Origin: Bugula neritina
Lineage: Eukaryota > Bryozoa > Gymnolaemata > Cheilostomatida > Bugulidae
Reading direction: 5' to 3'
Assembly (NCBI GenBank): GCA_964035545.1
Contig: OZ037766.1
Coordinates: 14,187,222 to 14,251,221 of the forward strand
Length of the DNA stretch: 64,000 nucleotides
The position numbers were made by a program, and so were the translations under genes. A model generated the notes under the pieces. That model had not been told where the DNA came from, did no database searches, and saw only the letters and a program-made list of their open reading frames with translations. Positions 27,884 through 40,023 of this stretch are shown here, in pieces. Numbering within the stretch: the first letter of the stretch is position 1; the number at the start of each line of letters is the position of its first letter.

Positions 27884-28050
27884 AGAAACAGCTCTTGGCT
27901 CCCATTTATTTCATCTCCCAATCAACGCGGCACAATGATTTATCAGCCATCATATGTGTCTTTTTAGTATATGGGTAGATCATTATTTGGTATTTAAAAC
28001 ACATTCTTGTGCTACACTGCTCATGAGTGCACCTAAATATTCATACACAT
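27884..28050 (+). ncRNA. snoB copy 3, box H/ACA
   Basis: Duplicate of copy 2 with the same hinge AGATCA (27977-27982) and ACA (28045-28047); the two are nearly identical by eye. Confidence 0.7.
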
Positions 28051-28226
28051 TATTGTGCTGTTTATAATAATGCTTTTGCATACACTTGGGCGGTATTCAG
28101 TGGCATGTTGTATATTTCAGGTTTTCTGACCCCTTGCGTGACCTTCATGTCTCTGCACTCACTGCATCTCTCTTTGAGCAGGTAATTTCTACTACAATCC
28201 TTATTTATCCTATATTTAAATTTTTG

Positions 28227-28287
28227 TATTCGTGATGCATTTCTTTCGTTCTCCTGAAAAACATTGTTGAGCAAACATTCTGAAATA
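28227..28287 (+). ncRNA. snoE copy 3, box C/D
   Basis: Same boxes, terminal stem and guides as copy 2 (D' 28254-28257, D 28280-28283), 73 nt before the acceptor. Confidence 0.75.
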
Positions 28288-28441
28288 CACTTCAATTGTT
28301 TCTGGTGTTTTTTGAGAATTGTTCAGCCCTTTCATGTTTCTGGTTCTATTCTGTAGCTGATTTGGCTTGGTGCTACATCACAGCAAGAGTTGGATAAGGC
28401 TGCATCTTTTCACAGGTAAATATTGCTATTTGTTTTCAAAT

Positions 28442-28574
28442 ATCGGACTAGAGTCATTGGTTGGTATATTCAACAGCCAGTCAATGCTAAAATGTCGCGT
28501 AGATGAAACTTGGTACATCTGATATGCTTGGTCAATGCATACTGTATTGGCCTTCACCTTTGGTGTATACAACA
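28442..28574 (+). ncRNA. snoC copy 2, box H/ACA
   Basis: Paralogue of 26871-27003 with hinge AGATGA (28501-28506) and tail ACAACA (28569-28574). The hairpin 2 arm reads TGTATTGGCC: two changes from copy 1, one turning G-C into G-U and one G-U into G-C, both keeping the stem. Confidence 0.8.
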
Positions 28575-28840
28575 AGTAATATATGCCATATTTCAATAAT
28601 AACAAACTAATACATTTTTTATACATGCCCAAATTATATTTTAGCTTTGCGCAACTTCTTTAATTTTCTACAACAGTGTAACTATCTTTAATGGTACTTT
28701 TACTTGTTCCTCACTATTTCAGTACCTTGATGCCAACTGTCTTTCTTTGCTGAAGTTTGAGTGCACTGTGGGAGAGCAGACAAAACAACAGTATCTGATA
28801 ACTGCTACTTCAGACTAAGCTTCACTGTTTTGTTGAAAAG

Positions 28841-28869
28841 TTTATTTTGTACTGGTTTTGAAAAATAAA
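28841..28869. terminator. Overlapping convergent poly(A) signals
   Basis: Plus-strand AATAAA at 28864-28869 serves the snoRNA host gene. Minus-strand AATAAA at 28841-28846 (TTTATT on plus) lies 173 nt beyond the NEURL2 stop. The two 3' ends therefore overlap. Confidence 0.6.
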
Positions 28870-29018
28870 AATATGAAGTTTGATATAAAATTGTCTCATC
28901 AATACTGTTGGGTTCACAATCATAGAGAACATTAACGTGAGATAAACAAATGATGGTGTATACGCAACAATGTTTCTGGTTGCTTAAGATTTCTACTGCC
29001 TGTTTCTTCAACTGTCTT

Positions 29019-32000
29019 TCAAGACTCGTATTTCAAAAATCTTATTAGGTGTTTAGGTAATGGTAGTGCATCCAAGTGTTCGTTGGTAGTAATATGTTTC
29101 AACACTTGTTCTCTGCAAAGTGTCTTTAATGTTTCACCTGTAAAAAGCAAGCCGTCATCAAATATGTATTGGGCTGAAGAATGTCTCTGCAGGTACCAAC
29201 TAAATAACCTGCATGATTATAACTTGGCAAAAATAACCTTGAAAAAACCATTGACCATAACTTACTAATTGTTAGATGAATTATTTGCACTTGCTTAGTA
29301 GTCCCATACACGTCTATTACTGGCCACAATGGACCATCAGATAATCTAAAACATGAATAATGCTATAATTTAACAAATGTGAACAAAGCACATCATTATT
29401 TTGACTGGCATAACATATTTATTAAACTAAATCCACAACGCACGGGAAACTGGCAACGAATGCTCACATATAGTTGATTTGCATGAACTGAACAATCCAT
29501 TCTCATAATGTGAAGCTTAGAAACTAGGTGAATGCCTTATTACGTTTCGCTCACTAAGAGAGGGTAACTACTCACGGTATATCAGCAGCCATTGGGCCGT
29601 ACTCGTCACCATTCAATATGATATATAATTCGCCTTTCTTACCATTACTAGTGAATATCATCCCTGCAACCCATACCAAATTGGTTATAATATTTGAGTC
29701 CAATTTTACCTACATTCATATAGGTAAGTTCATATTAGTAACCACATATTATGTGGGTTACTAATGGCCTCCATTGAAGGATAGAGGCCAATTCTAATAT
29801 GATGGCTGCTCATGTAAAATTGAAACTCATGATATTTCAATATTGGAGTTTATCTACATTGTTGGAGTTACAGCTCAATAACACTAGAGCCACATTGAGC
29901 ATGATTTCACAATTGTATCAGTCATTCAGTTTACTATCTATGTTATAAAATACTTCATTTTGACATCTCAATAAGGAATTTAAATAATTAAAATAACATC
30001 AAACTTGAATGCAAAAGGTGGAGCTACTAAATAGTTTATTCAGTATTTTGCCCACATTAAACTGGCACAAAGCAGACCAATTATCTGCTTGTGCTATGTT
30101 TGCTGTGAAAACAGTCACTCTATGTGGTTGTGGGTTAACAGAAGTTTTACAGAATCTGGCAGTGTTGGCCTTGATAATAGTAATGTTGCAGACAAACAAA
30201 ACCTATACGCTGATAATGTTCAAAGATTTGCTATAATTTTAAAATAATAGAACAGTTGATAAAACATTGGCGGTGGTTATTCATTCAGGGAATGGCTGTT
30301 TGTAATGTATTCAGCAAACGAAACTGAAATATAAAATTAAATCCTAAAATTATCTTTTCGCATTGGTTTGTCTACACATCACTTATAGCGAGCACACAAC
30401 TGCTCCATTACAATATATCAATAGTAAACAAAAATTAGCCTCTGAGTTAAAGAGAGCCCAACTGAAGTAGAAATGACTAAGATGGTTTAAAACTGAGTAA
30501 AATATTATATAAAACCTATTGCATTACAAATTGATGAAGACGTGCTCATGAAGATAAGACTTATAATATAAAAGGCCTAAGACGAAAGGCCAGAGCTAGA
30601 CCATAGTCACATTGACTCCAGTACCTACTGACTAAATTCATCAACATTACTTGACGGTGTGCGACTTTTGCTGCAACATTTTACTATTTTAGTTTAATAT
30701 AATACTATGCTAACTTTCACCTGTACTTGAAAAGCAATATATTTCCCTGTCTATAGTATAGCAATATACGTGGCTAAGATGATAGAGAGATGACAACAAG
30801 AAAGGTAGCCTTAAAGCTAAAATTACCAAACTTCAATTTTAAACTGGTGCATAGCTAAATGGAACAATTTGGAAAGATTTTAATTCAAACAGTGCATAAA
30901 AAGTGCATAATTGAAAACATCTTATGTACAAGCCTGAATTGATCACCTGTCTCTGCATCTAAATGTAGAAAAATTCTTGTTATGTTATTTGAAAGCTAAA
31001 ATTCTTGGGTTAAATTATATGAAGTTGAATAATTGTTTGAGTATAATCTTGTATCATTTTACATTATCTCTTAGTTATTTCTATTAGCAACAAGGACTGT
31101 GTTTTTAAGAACATTTGTAATTTAACAATATGAACTACTACATAAGTTACTAAATATTATAGCTACCTATTCTGCTACCAACTTCTGTGGGTAAAATCGG
31201 GCTACTAGGATGTGAAGAGGCAGATTCGGCATTTAGTCTCTCTGAGATACTTGATTGGCTATTTCTGTTTAATGCAGGTGATTCGTGAAAGAATTCAGGT
31301 GACCGTTTAGATTGTGGTAAAAGCTGGTCTCTTCTCACAGTTCCACATCGAGTTCTAATCCAGTCACCATGTCCTAGCAAACATCATTCAACATTTGTTT
31401 AGACCGGAAAGTAAATATGTCACACATTTAACTGATAGAAAATGTGAATTTCATGCTACAATATGTATCTACATTAATTATTGAGCAAGCAAAAAATATT
31501 ATTATAATCAATTTATTTATTTCTTACTCCTCTGTTTGAAACAAAGAATTTGGTGGCTAAGAATAAACAGAACCAAGTCATCAAATAGTGGCGAGGACTT
31601 AGTGTGAGAGCTGCTTGACAGGGAAGAACACCAGCACATAGATTACTAGACAGAGAACCTTCAAGTTAGAGACCTTGGATATAGAAGAATAATGATACAT
31701 GAAGGAACATTAGAACATTTAGAACAGAAGCAAACACATTTATTACACGATTCAGTATGGAGAAAATAAAAAAATAGAACAAGACATATACTCACCCAAT
31801 AACCTTTCTGGACGTGTGTCGTCTTCTTGATCAACTACTGGCGTATCCAGTCCATGATCTTCACTATCCCTGAACAAATATCTCTGAGTCTTAGTAATGG
31901 CCATCACCCATGACTTGCCTGAAAATAACTTTTTCAACTAAAATTGTATTGTGAGCACTAAATAGAAATAAAACACAATAGTTGATGTGCTTCATAGGAC

Positions 32001-33003
32001 TGTTGAAATGCGTAAAAAAAAATTCATACACATTATCAAAATAGATTTAATAATGAAAGCAAACTGCCTCCAAAATTGGCCATCATATTACGGCAATGCA
32101 TTTTTTAGTAGAATCGATTTTTTAACATGCATGCAAATAACATTTGATTGTGAAGTTTTTTACTTAGAAATAGAATTGGATAATTCAGCATATATAATAT
32201 TTTTATTTAATTTTTATTACTCTTTTTTTCGTTTTTTGTCTACGACTACTAAAAAACTGACCATAATAGCACTTGAATATATTAGCTTCAACACTACTAA
32301 CCTTGAGGTTTACTTGGCAGAAAAACATTAAAATGGATATGCAAAACAGTGTGCGATATTTAGGCTTTGGAAAGAAAACCTGAACCTAACCGAAAATTAG
32401 CTTTGATAAGCTCCATTGAAAATTTAACCTTCTCATTAGTTGATTCCATAACCAGTTGGCTAACTATAACATGAAATTTTAATAAAGAAGAAACTCTAAT
32501 TGTTTGCCTACTCTAGTAATCATGAATCAAGCAATCCACTGCTTCATCATTGCAAGACATTGGATCGCAGTGATTGTATTTTACCTAACAAGGTGACCAG
32601 GTCAGGTAAAGCGTACTGAGGTAACTCAAATAAACTGTCAGGGTTGTGTTGGGTCAACCCAATCCGCAAATTGCCACTCCAGCCTCTCTCATTGTTCATG
32701 ATTTCCACCAGAAATATTTCACCCTGCAGCCACAACAATATAGATGAATTTATACTTTAGCAGCTCTGAAATATTAGTTAAATTCAGCATTATTGAAAGA
32801 AAACTTGAGGAAAAAAGGTTTTTCCTTACAAAAAATTTAAATGTATTTTCTATTGTAGCTTTAATCAATAAAACTACCTGATTTAATGGGCGATTTCCGA
32901 AACATATTCCATGAGCAAAGCTGCAGGTCCTAGTAGCAATTAGTCCATCATCTGCTATGTGAACATTTTTACCATGATGGGAGTGAAATCTCATTGGCTG
33001 CAT
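29019..33003 (-). CDS. NEURL2: Neuralized-like protein 2 (NHR domain plus SOCS box), 7 exons, complete
   Basis: NEURL2 is an E3 ubiquitin ligase substrate adaptor: the NHR domain binds targets and the C-terminal SOCS box recruits Elongin B/C-cullin. Exons on minus: 33003-32878, 32723-32585, 31918-31796, 31373-31167, 29663-29576, 29345-29266, 29137-29019. Phases close to 882 nt (293 aa; human near 285). Visible: [58 protein letters not shown] (NHR repeats), [27 protein letters not shown], and a SOCS-like end [13 protein letters not shown]...[15 protein letters not shown]. The ATG at 33003 is preceded in frame by a stop. An insertion of about 45 Ser/Pro-rich residues near 110-160 lies between the NHR halves. 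It converges on the snoRNA host gene. Confidence 0.93.
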
Positions 33004-34349
33004 TTTCCTTCAGGAATAATAATTGTTCCTAAAACTAAAATGCAGAATTCAGAAGCAAAACCTAAACAGCCATCAAGTTCGCCATTGATTTTTAATAAAT
33101 TATGTTCCTATTTTAGCATAAAATTCAAGTTAGCACTAGTCAAATTATCCATTATTATTATGACTACATCCATAGTGATGATTCTAATTAACTTATTATG
33201 AGTCATTCTCAATATGATTACTACTGACATTGAGTATATTGATATATTATATTGATTAAATACTTTCTCAAGTCAATTCAAGGTAACCTGAGGCAACTTA
33301 AGCAATTGATTAACAACTTAAACCTAAATGTTTTGTCCTAACATTATATGGTCACAGCAGATGCTAGTTTCGAATATCTAAAGTTAATTTAATACCACCA
33401 TTGTTAGCATTAATTATTACATTTGAACTAACTTAGTATTTGAATGTATTAACCTTGCTCATAACTTTAAGTTTAGGGAGCTCAGCATAACCTTTAGGAT
33501 TGAACTGCAAAGAAATAAATAAATAATAATTGAAATTGATAACTATAACCGTTATTGTACTGTGTTACAAGATTGAAATTGTGATAACCATTATTATAAT
33601 ATGTATAACTACTATTGGTCATTGACTTATTAACATATCAGTATAACATTAATGTACACCCACACATAAAGATTGATATAAAATGATAATAAAAAATTAT
33701 AAAATCATAAATCACAAAATAAAAAATCATAAAATAAAAAAACATAAAAAATCTAAATATATAAAATCAGCTGTTATTTCATTAAGCATGATAAAATACT
33801 ATTACAATATTTGTAATATTACTAAACTTTAATTTAAAATTGATTAATTAGTAAACCACTCAGTTTTAGCGAACCTAGAGTTAGTTTCAGTCTTCCTTTA
33901 GTAAATTTAAAATAACTTACTCATAAGTATACAGTATAAACTATATTATATAATTATCACTATAGATTATATTAGGAAGACATTATTATTAGCATTTTAA
34001 CATCCAAGAACAACTATTAACATAGCGTTAATAGAATGCAACTAATGTAAATTATATCTAAAGAAGATTACTAAGATTAGTTGGTATAACTATTACTACA
34101 AGCATAACTGAAGTTTGGAAGCATCAAGTCTTAAAACCATAACAAACATCAATTGAGTGTTGACTTACGACTAAGTGTTATCAGTGATAGCCTGATACTG
34201 GTAATATACTGAATAGATGAAATCAATTATATTTATTATTATAATAATTCAATATCAATAACATTAACTATCATTATGAATAACAAATAACTATATGTAA
34301 GTTATAACTTCTAATAACAACATGAACAATGATATATTGTAATAAATAC
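33004..34349. other. Intergenic, AT-rich, no gene seen
   Basis: Contains A-rich runs near 33690-33770 and scattered ACTAAT-like words. A short open stretch at 33439-33507 (minus) has splice-like borders, but no partner exon in frame. Confidence 0.4.
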
Positions 34350-35270
34350 AGTAACGCATAAAAAAGTTTTGCAACACCCCATATTTAAAGCAATGTCATA
34401 TTGTTGCATATTATTTTGTAGCTATTTTCCTAGTCTGACTAAACTAGATTAAATAAATTCAAATGACTAAGATATTATATTTGCTCTAACAAGTTCCTAA
34501 CCTAATGTGAATTTTAGAGTTTTTTTGCTATTGTAAGTTATTTTTGTCTCTATATTAATGCACATTTACAGGAAAATGATATAGCGTGAGGAAATATTTA
34601 CAACAGTTTATCCTTGGATCAGACATTGAGCAACTCAAAATGTAATTTCATTACAAACTGAGTAAACAGCTATAATATACGCTGCCTTTCAATTCTACTG
34701 ATTCTCAAGGCTCAAGTTTGATACATTTCATTATGGTGAATGATAGAAAACTAGCTTCTCAGCAGAGGGCAGTTATATTACATGAATATCAAACTGGAAT
34801 TACTTGAAAGATAATATCAGCAAAAACTTGGTTTGATCTGGCAGCAATACAGAAAACTGCAAAGTAATTTTAAAACAATATCAGGACTGGCGCAACTTAT
34901 TCACTTCAAACATATTGCTCAAAATTACTACTTCACGGGAAGACCTGGTAAGATGAAAATGTGTGAGGGATAAATGCATGCTGCTAACCAACTGCAAATT
35001 ATGCAGAAAGAAACAATTCCATTAAGGGCAGAAAAATACTTTTTACAATATGTTGCTTGTCACATGGCCAGAAATATCTGAAAAATGCTTCAAGTAAGAA
35101 AAAATTAAGTGTTCCAGTGGGCCATGCAAGGCCCAAACAAACCAATAGAAACATTTTTCAATGGCAATAAAAAGAGTAGCTATTGTAAAACTAACATAAG
35201 CAAGGCCAGTTCAGCTGAAGACATCATCAATGCATGGTACAGGATGATGCAAGATGAACCAGAAAACTAA
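34350..35270 (+). pseudogene. Decayed Tc1/mariner transposase relic
   Basis: A TIR-like start AAAAGTTTTGCAACACCCC (34362-34380) is followed at 34734 by a frame resembling a transposase N-terminus (SQQRAVILHEYQTGIT, the helix-turn-helix type). It stops at a TGA and goes on in other frames with a GRPGK-like piece near 34935 and WYRMMQDEPEN before a stop near 35270. Several stops and frameshifts make it inactive. The 3' TIR was not found. Confidence 0.55.
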
Positions 35271-35339
35271 CTGCAGAATACAATCATAATATTATTATAA
35301 ACTTAAATCAATTGATACTTTAAGTTTACACTTTATTAT

Positions 35340-36300
35340 TGTAGCACAGACACAGGAGCACGAAGCACTTACAGAACTTACTAACACTAAGACTAAGAAT
35401 GGTTTAACAGCAACACAAACACTAACTTTAGCCTAACAGTAAAAATAATTCAAACTGTGATTTGCAGTTAAGTTCAATTATAATATTAATCAAACAATTA
35501 TAAATAGTTTTATTATATTATAGCAATTATGATCAGTGTGACCATCATCATCATTATGATTATCACTAAGACAGAGTGAAACAGCATGACTATCAATATC
35601 ACTATAAGTATAAGTATAAGATTAACGGTTTTAAGTAATTTAAGTAATTTAAAATCAATTAGTAGAACTAGAAGATTAAAATTAATTCAAGTACTGAAGT
35701 AGTTTAAACTATTATTCCATTGGTTATCATTGTGATTATGAGAGCATTAGCAGTAATACTAACACTAATACAGTAATACTAATACTATTAGTAAGAGTAA
35801 TACTAACAGTAATACTAATACTAATAGTAATAGTCATAACTCAAATAACTTATAAGTAATACCACTACCAGTTCAAATTCTACTTGTAGCGTTTTTATTC
35901 CTATTTTACCTGCAAGCAGCAGTACACTGTACTGTGCAACTTGAACTACAGGTATAAGTACAAATAGTAGTACAACTTGAACTACAATGAATAATCATAA
36001 AACCAGTTTAACTTTTTAAATTCTGGCAAGGTAAAGGTGACACTCACACTGGCAGAAGTTTATAAACAATATAAAACTAATTTAGTAATTAGAATGAGTG
36101 AAACTATGCACTAATTTACTCCAACTCTTAGTCTTATACTATTGCAATTACTAAAACCATAAAATCAAATATAATTAAGCCTAAGCCTAACTAATAATAT
36201 TACTCAAACTATTTGATTAATTCACAGTCACCCATCACTGTGTCTGTTGGTGGTAATTGTTGAGCATTACGATTATTATTATTACTCAATATAATATTAA
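35340..36300. repeat. Low-complexity hexamer-type sequence upstream of the basic-protein gene
   Basis: ACTAAC-, TAATAC- and AGTAAT-like words (dense at 35740-35850), the same vocabulary as 6340-8440, mixed with non-repetitive AT-rich sequence. Confidence 0.6.
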
Positions 36301-36335
36301 CTTGCGCTTCCTGTTGGTTTTGTTGTTACGATTAC

Positions 36336-36380
36336 AATGATTGGCTACATTTATATTATCAAAAATTCAAACTTGTGACC
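36336..36380 (+). promoter_or_regulatory. CCAAT and CHR-like promoter motifs
   Basis: An inverted CCAAT box (GATTGGCT, 36339-36346) and, about 20 nt on, TTCAAA (TTTGAA on minus, CHR-like) lie within 70 nt of the start codon at 36407. CCAAT plus CHR is common in animal G2/M cell-cycle genes. Motif-based inference only. Confidence 0.4.
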
Positions 36381-36406
36381 GCTTAAATAGTAATACGTTG
36401 TTAAAA

Positions 36407-39400
36407 ATGGAAGAAAAGTGGGTGCCTGGACCAGATTTCACATTCAAGACCCCTAATAAACGGTAGGTAACGGTGTAGCTTACAAATTTATCAGTGAATA
36501 AATATCAGGAATATAATTCATATTTGCAAACCTGAAAATTTACCGCTGCTAGACTAATAGTAATACTTATAGTTATAGTAATACTAATACTAATACAATA
36601 GTAATACTTAATCTTATTACTACACTATAACTATTACTATTAGTATTAGTATTAGTATTACTATTTCTATTAGTATTACTATTAGTATTAGTATTACTAT
36701 TACTATTAGTATTACTAATACTAATACTGTAATAGTAATACTTATACTTATACTATAGTAATACTAATTAATAAATTGGTAATTATTAGTCTAATACTAA
36801 TACTAATAGTAATAGTAATACTAGTAATACTAATAGTAATACTTATACTAATACTAATACAGTAATAGTAATATTAATACTTAAGAGTTAGAGTTAGTGT
36901 TACTGTTAATCTTATAAATAATTATAATAATATACTTATATAGGCTACAACTTATAAGTTATACTTACTCTTAGTCTTATACTTTCAGTTATACTTATAG
37001 TAAGTGTAACACTAACAGTAAGTGAGTAACGGGAGTAATCACTAACAGTAACTCACTAACAGTAACCGTAAGTGTAAGACCCAGATTATCATTAAGTGCT
37101 AGTGTAACACTTACACTAACGTAACTCACTGTTGGTGTTACTTAAAGATTTACTTTTAGATTCATTCACCAACTCTGTCAGTCAGTTTCATACTCATACT
37201 CATACTCATACTCATACTCATACTCTACTAAATCTAATACCATAAGTATAACTAATAGTATAATTCTAAAAAGTGATACCTCTACTTAGACTTAGAGTTA
37301 GAGTGATACTAATAGTAATAGACTAAGCGAGTGAGATTATAATTATACATCTCAATTTAGTTTTACAGTTATACTTGCTCTCAGTCTTATTGTTATTGTT
37401 ATAGTTTTACTTTAACTTATACTTATACTTATAGACTATGAAATTAGTTGATTAAAGTTGGTATTTACAACCTAGCTTGAAAAAAGTTGCTATGCCTATC
37501 AAGTTTATTTTGGTTGATTGTACTGAAAAATTAGCACCATTGTAATGGAATACTCCCAATATATTTTAATTGTTCCATGGTGACATTGTGTGATTGTACT
37601 TGTAGGCAAACTGTGTTGGCTGGTGGCAATGTCCGTTCACCTATCAATACTAGGAGGAGAACGACTATGGCCCTGTGAGTAACAATTGTAGCAGATTCCT
37701 TGTCTAACTGTAGCTGTCTAGTTCATAAATGCATCCAATATTCAACTTTATTTATCGCTTTATAGTCAGTTTTTGTTTTGCTCTTGTTGCAAACGAAAGT
37801 GTTACATTGCAACTACAAACTTGTGTATGTTTGCCTGTGACATTACAGAATATATGTTTAAATAGAATAGCCTTCACTGTCATGTTATTTGTTTTGCTTG
37901 CTGTTATTCTGTAGAGGCCATCACACAGGGCCTCTGATAGGTCAAGGAGATTTGGATGAGACTTTGCCAACCAAGCTTGCTCCCAAATCATTCTACAAGT
38001 CTAATACTGCTTCGGCTACAGAGGTTTGTCCCCTCTCATAGTTTAATCATACGTGCATAATATTGGTTGTTTGTTATTCACTTAGTAAAACATCACCATG
38101 CTGCCTGTCATGTTTTACTCTTCTTTGTGTCCTTTATTATAACATATTAATAGTAATATTAAGTCTGGCAGAATATCATTCCATAATGAGTAAAGTTTGT
38201 CTCTAATGCATATACTGGATGTGAAATATGCTGTTGCAGTGTAGTGCCTAGTTCTACTGTGTACATACATATTTTAGCAGCCTTCAGATGGGAGAGATGA
38301 GGCTACTGCTGCTAGTATCCCTGCTTCATTATATGGAGAAACAAATGCTTATTCTACAAAACCAGTGTCAAGTCATAGTTCTTCAGTTGAGATTATCGAA
38401 AAGCCTGCTTTCTCAAAGAATATGACTAAAACCTTTCCATCAAAGAAAGTACCACCTTCTTTGAAAAAGACATCAAAACCAGCATCAAAGCAAACAGTAA
38501 ATACTTCTAGAAAACTTTCTCCAATACTCACCCGCCGCCTGACTAGAAGACAAAGTGTTCTTATGTCAAAAGAGAAAGTAAAGTGTCTCATTGCAGATGT
38601 TTCTAATACCTCACTTGCGCCAAGTGTTGATCAGGTTTCTTCAAAGATGCCTTCAAGTCGACATCAACAAAAGGGTACCATCGTTAGTCCTAAGAATCTA
38701 AGGCAAAGAAAAAAGTTGGATTGTACTAGGACTGATAGCAAGTTAGATAAAACTACCACTCGTCCCTCTAAGAAGCCTAAGACTTCATCTGCGAATATAA
38801 GTGTGGAGCAATCTACAATTGAGCTGGGTGAGAATGACAGAAAAAGTGTTATAGCAGAGAGTTCAGAAGCAGCTACACATATCTCAACAGTGGTGGTCTC
38901 TGCTTCTTGTGGAGATATGAAGTTAGCACCAGCTCTGGCAAACTCTGCCAACACTTGTTTACCCATGGCACCAACACAAGCTTCAGCAACACCAGTGCCA
39001 GCAAAAAGTAACTCTTCCAACACAAGCAGGTCACTCGTGAAACTAACCAGTGAAAGGACAGCTAAAAAGCTTGCCACAAAAAGGAGAAAGTCTATTGCAA
39101 GCATGGTGGTTGCTACGCAACCGCCCACTAAAAAAGCATTGAGTAGCAACATCCTAGACATACCAAAGAGTTCACCAGCTCGCAGATCGGTTCCTAGTCC
39201 AACAGCAATAGCTGACCTGGTGAACGAACAATCTGAAAGCTTAATCAAACCTGCACCGAAGGTTATCTTAGATACGCCCGATATTCAGCAGCATGACAGT
39301 ACTAGTAGTCCATCTCAGCGTATAACTCCCAGCGAGTCAACTCTCGGCCAGTCAACACTTAATGGGAAAACTGAATCATCCAAAAAACGTTTGTCTGCTG

Positions 39401-40023
39401 AAAAAACTACCCCTGCTAGAAAAGCACCTTCTACCAAGAAAACTACCCCTGCTAGAAAAGCACCTTCTACCAAGAAAACTACCCCTGCTAGAAAATTACT
39501 ACCTACAGAGAATATTGTCTCTAATCAAAACTCACCAATTTTTTCATTAGAAACAACCTCTACCAGAAAGCCGTTACCTGTTGAGAAACCTACTCCAAAC
39601 CCCAGAAGATTACCAGCTACCAGAAAGTTGACACCCAATAGGAACATGGTACCTGCTAAGAACATGACACTTGCTCTGAAAACGACACCTTCTAGAAAAT
39701 TGACACCTGCCAAAAAACTTTCTACTGCCAGAACACCAACACCTTCTAGGCTTACTCGTTCTTTAAGAAAGATGACTGAACTAGAGAATTCCATATTTAT
39801 GACACCAGATGCTCATTTAGAGTTGCGGCAGGGTGATGGTACGCCCTATCACACGCCACTAGTGGACTCGGTTAACTCAAGTAGCTGTAGTAAGGGTGTT
39901 TGCCAGACTGCTGAACCAGGATCTGACGAGTCAGTTCTCAATGAGACTGTGCTAAGTGAAGTCAGCGGTTCTGGTGACTTTGTGTCAGGAGAGGCAGGAA
40001 AGTCCTGGTGTAGTGTTATGTAA
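36407..40023 (+). CDS. Unrecognised basic Ser/Thr/Lys/Pro-rich protein, 4 exons
   Basis: Exons 36407-36462, 37606-37674, 37915-38023, 38281-40023; phases close (1977 nt, 658 aa). N-terminus EEKWVPGPDFTFKTPNKR; the rest is low-complexity, rich in S, T, K, P, with no predicted enzymatic fold. Around residues 450-590 are repeats of TTPARKAPSTKK and variants such as TPSRKLTPAKK; the first three units are nearly identical at DNA level (39402-39490). S/T-P and K-rich sites suggest a phosphorylated nuclear or chromosome-binding protein, which fits the CCAAT/CHR-like promoter, but no family is recognised. The C-terminus becomes acidic. Exon 4 has a tandem NAGNAG acceptor. Intron 1 (1.1 kb) is filled with hexamer repeats. 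Confidence 0.8.
36540..37440. repeat. Hexamer-type arrays with inverted blocks, in intron 1 of the basic-protein gene
   Basis: Runs of TAATAC and ACTAAT words (36550-36600, 36720-36880) flank runs of the reverse complement GTATTA and TTAGTA (36640-36715), so the transcript could fold into a long AU-rich hairpin. A perfect short array of ACTCAT units is at 37192-37226. Confidence 0.75.

Larger units (their letters stand above)
25564..28415 (+). repeat. Tandem duplication of ~1.58 kb in the snoRNA host gene
   Basis: 25564-26844 and 27143-28415 correspond exon for exon and intron for intron with an offset near 1580 bp (26222 matches 27804, 26539 matches 28121). A third, older partial copy is 25096-25563, which matches 26296-26768 (snoB, exon, snoE). 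Copies are strongly similar in places and diverged in others, so duplication was not very recent. Confidence 0.85.
24798..28885 (+). ncRNA. snoRNA host gene, about 16 exons, no evident protein
   Basis: Exons by splice sites: about 24798-24823, 24935-24978, 25345-25405, 25564-25603, 25780-25824, 26016-26063, 26222-26295, 26539-26601, 26769-26844, 27143-27189, 27371-27414, 27597-27645, 27804-27877, 28121-28181, 28357-28415, 28723-28885, with AATAAA at 28864. Exons are 26-76 nt except the last and no continuous frame is apparent. Almost every intron holds one snoRNA-like element, with D boxes mostly 58-74 nt before the acceptor. The proposed start follows a pyrimidine run (CCTTTTTCCCC), as in 5'TOP host genes. 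Paired exons from the tandem duplication differ freely, while intronic elements keep boxes and stems. Exon borders are predictions. Confidence 0.75.

Noticed and set aside
33439-33507. Possible upstream exon of NEURL2
   Set aside because: It has splice-like borders, but NEURL2 has an in-frame stop just before its ATG and the frame does not join.
38085-38130. Perfect 10-bp hairpin AGTAAAACAT/ATGTTTTACT in intron 3 of the basic-protein gene
   Set aside because: No hinge or ACA at proper spacing and no conserved partner; a hairpin of this size can occur by chance in AT-rich DNA.
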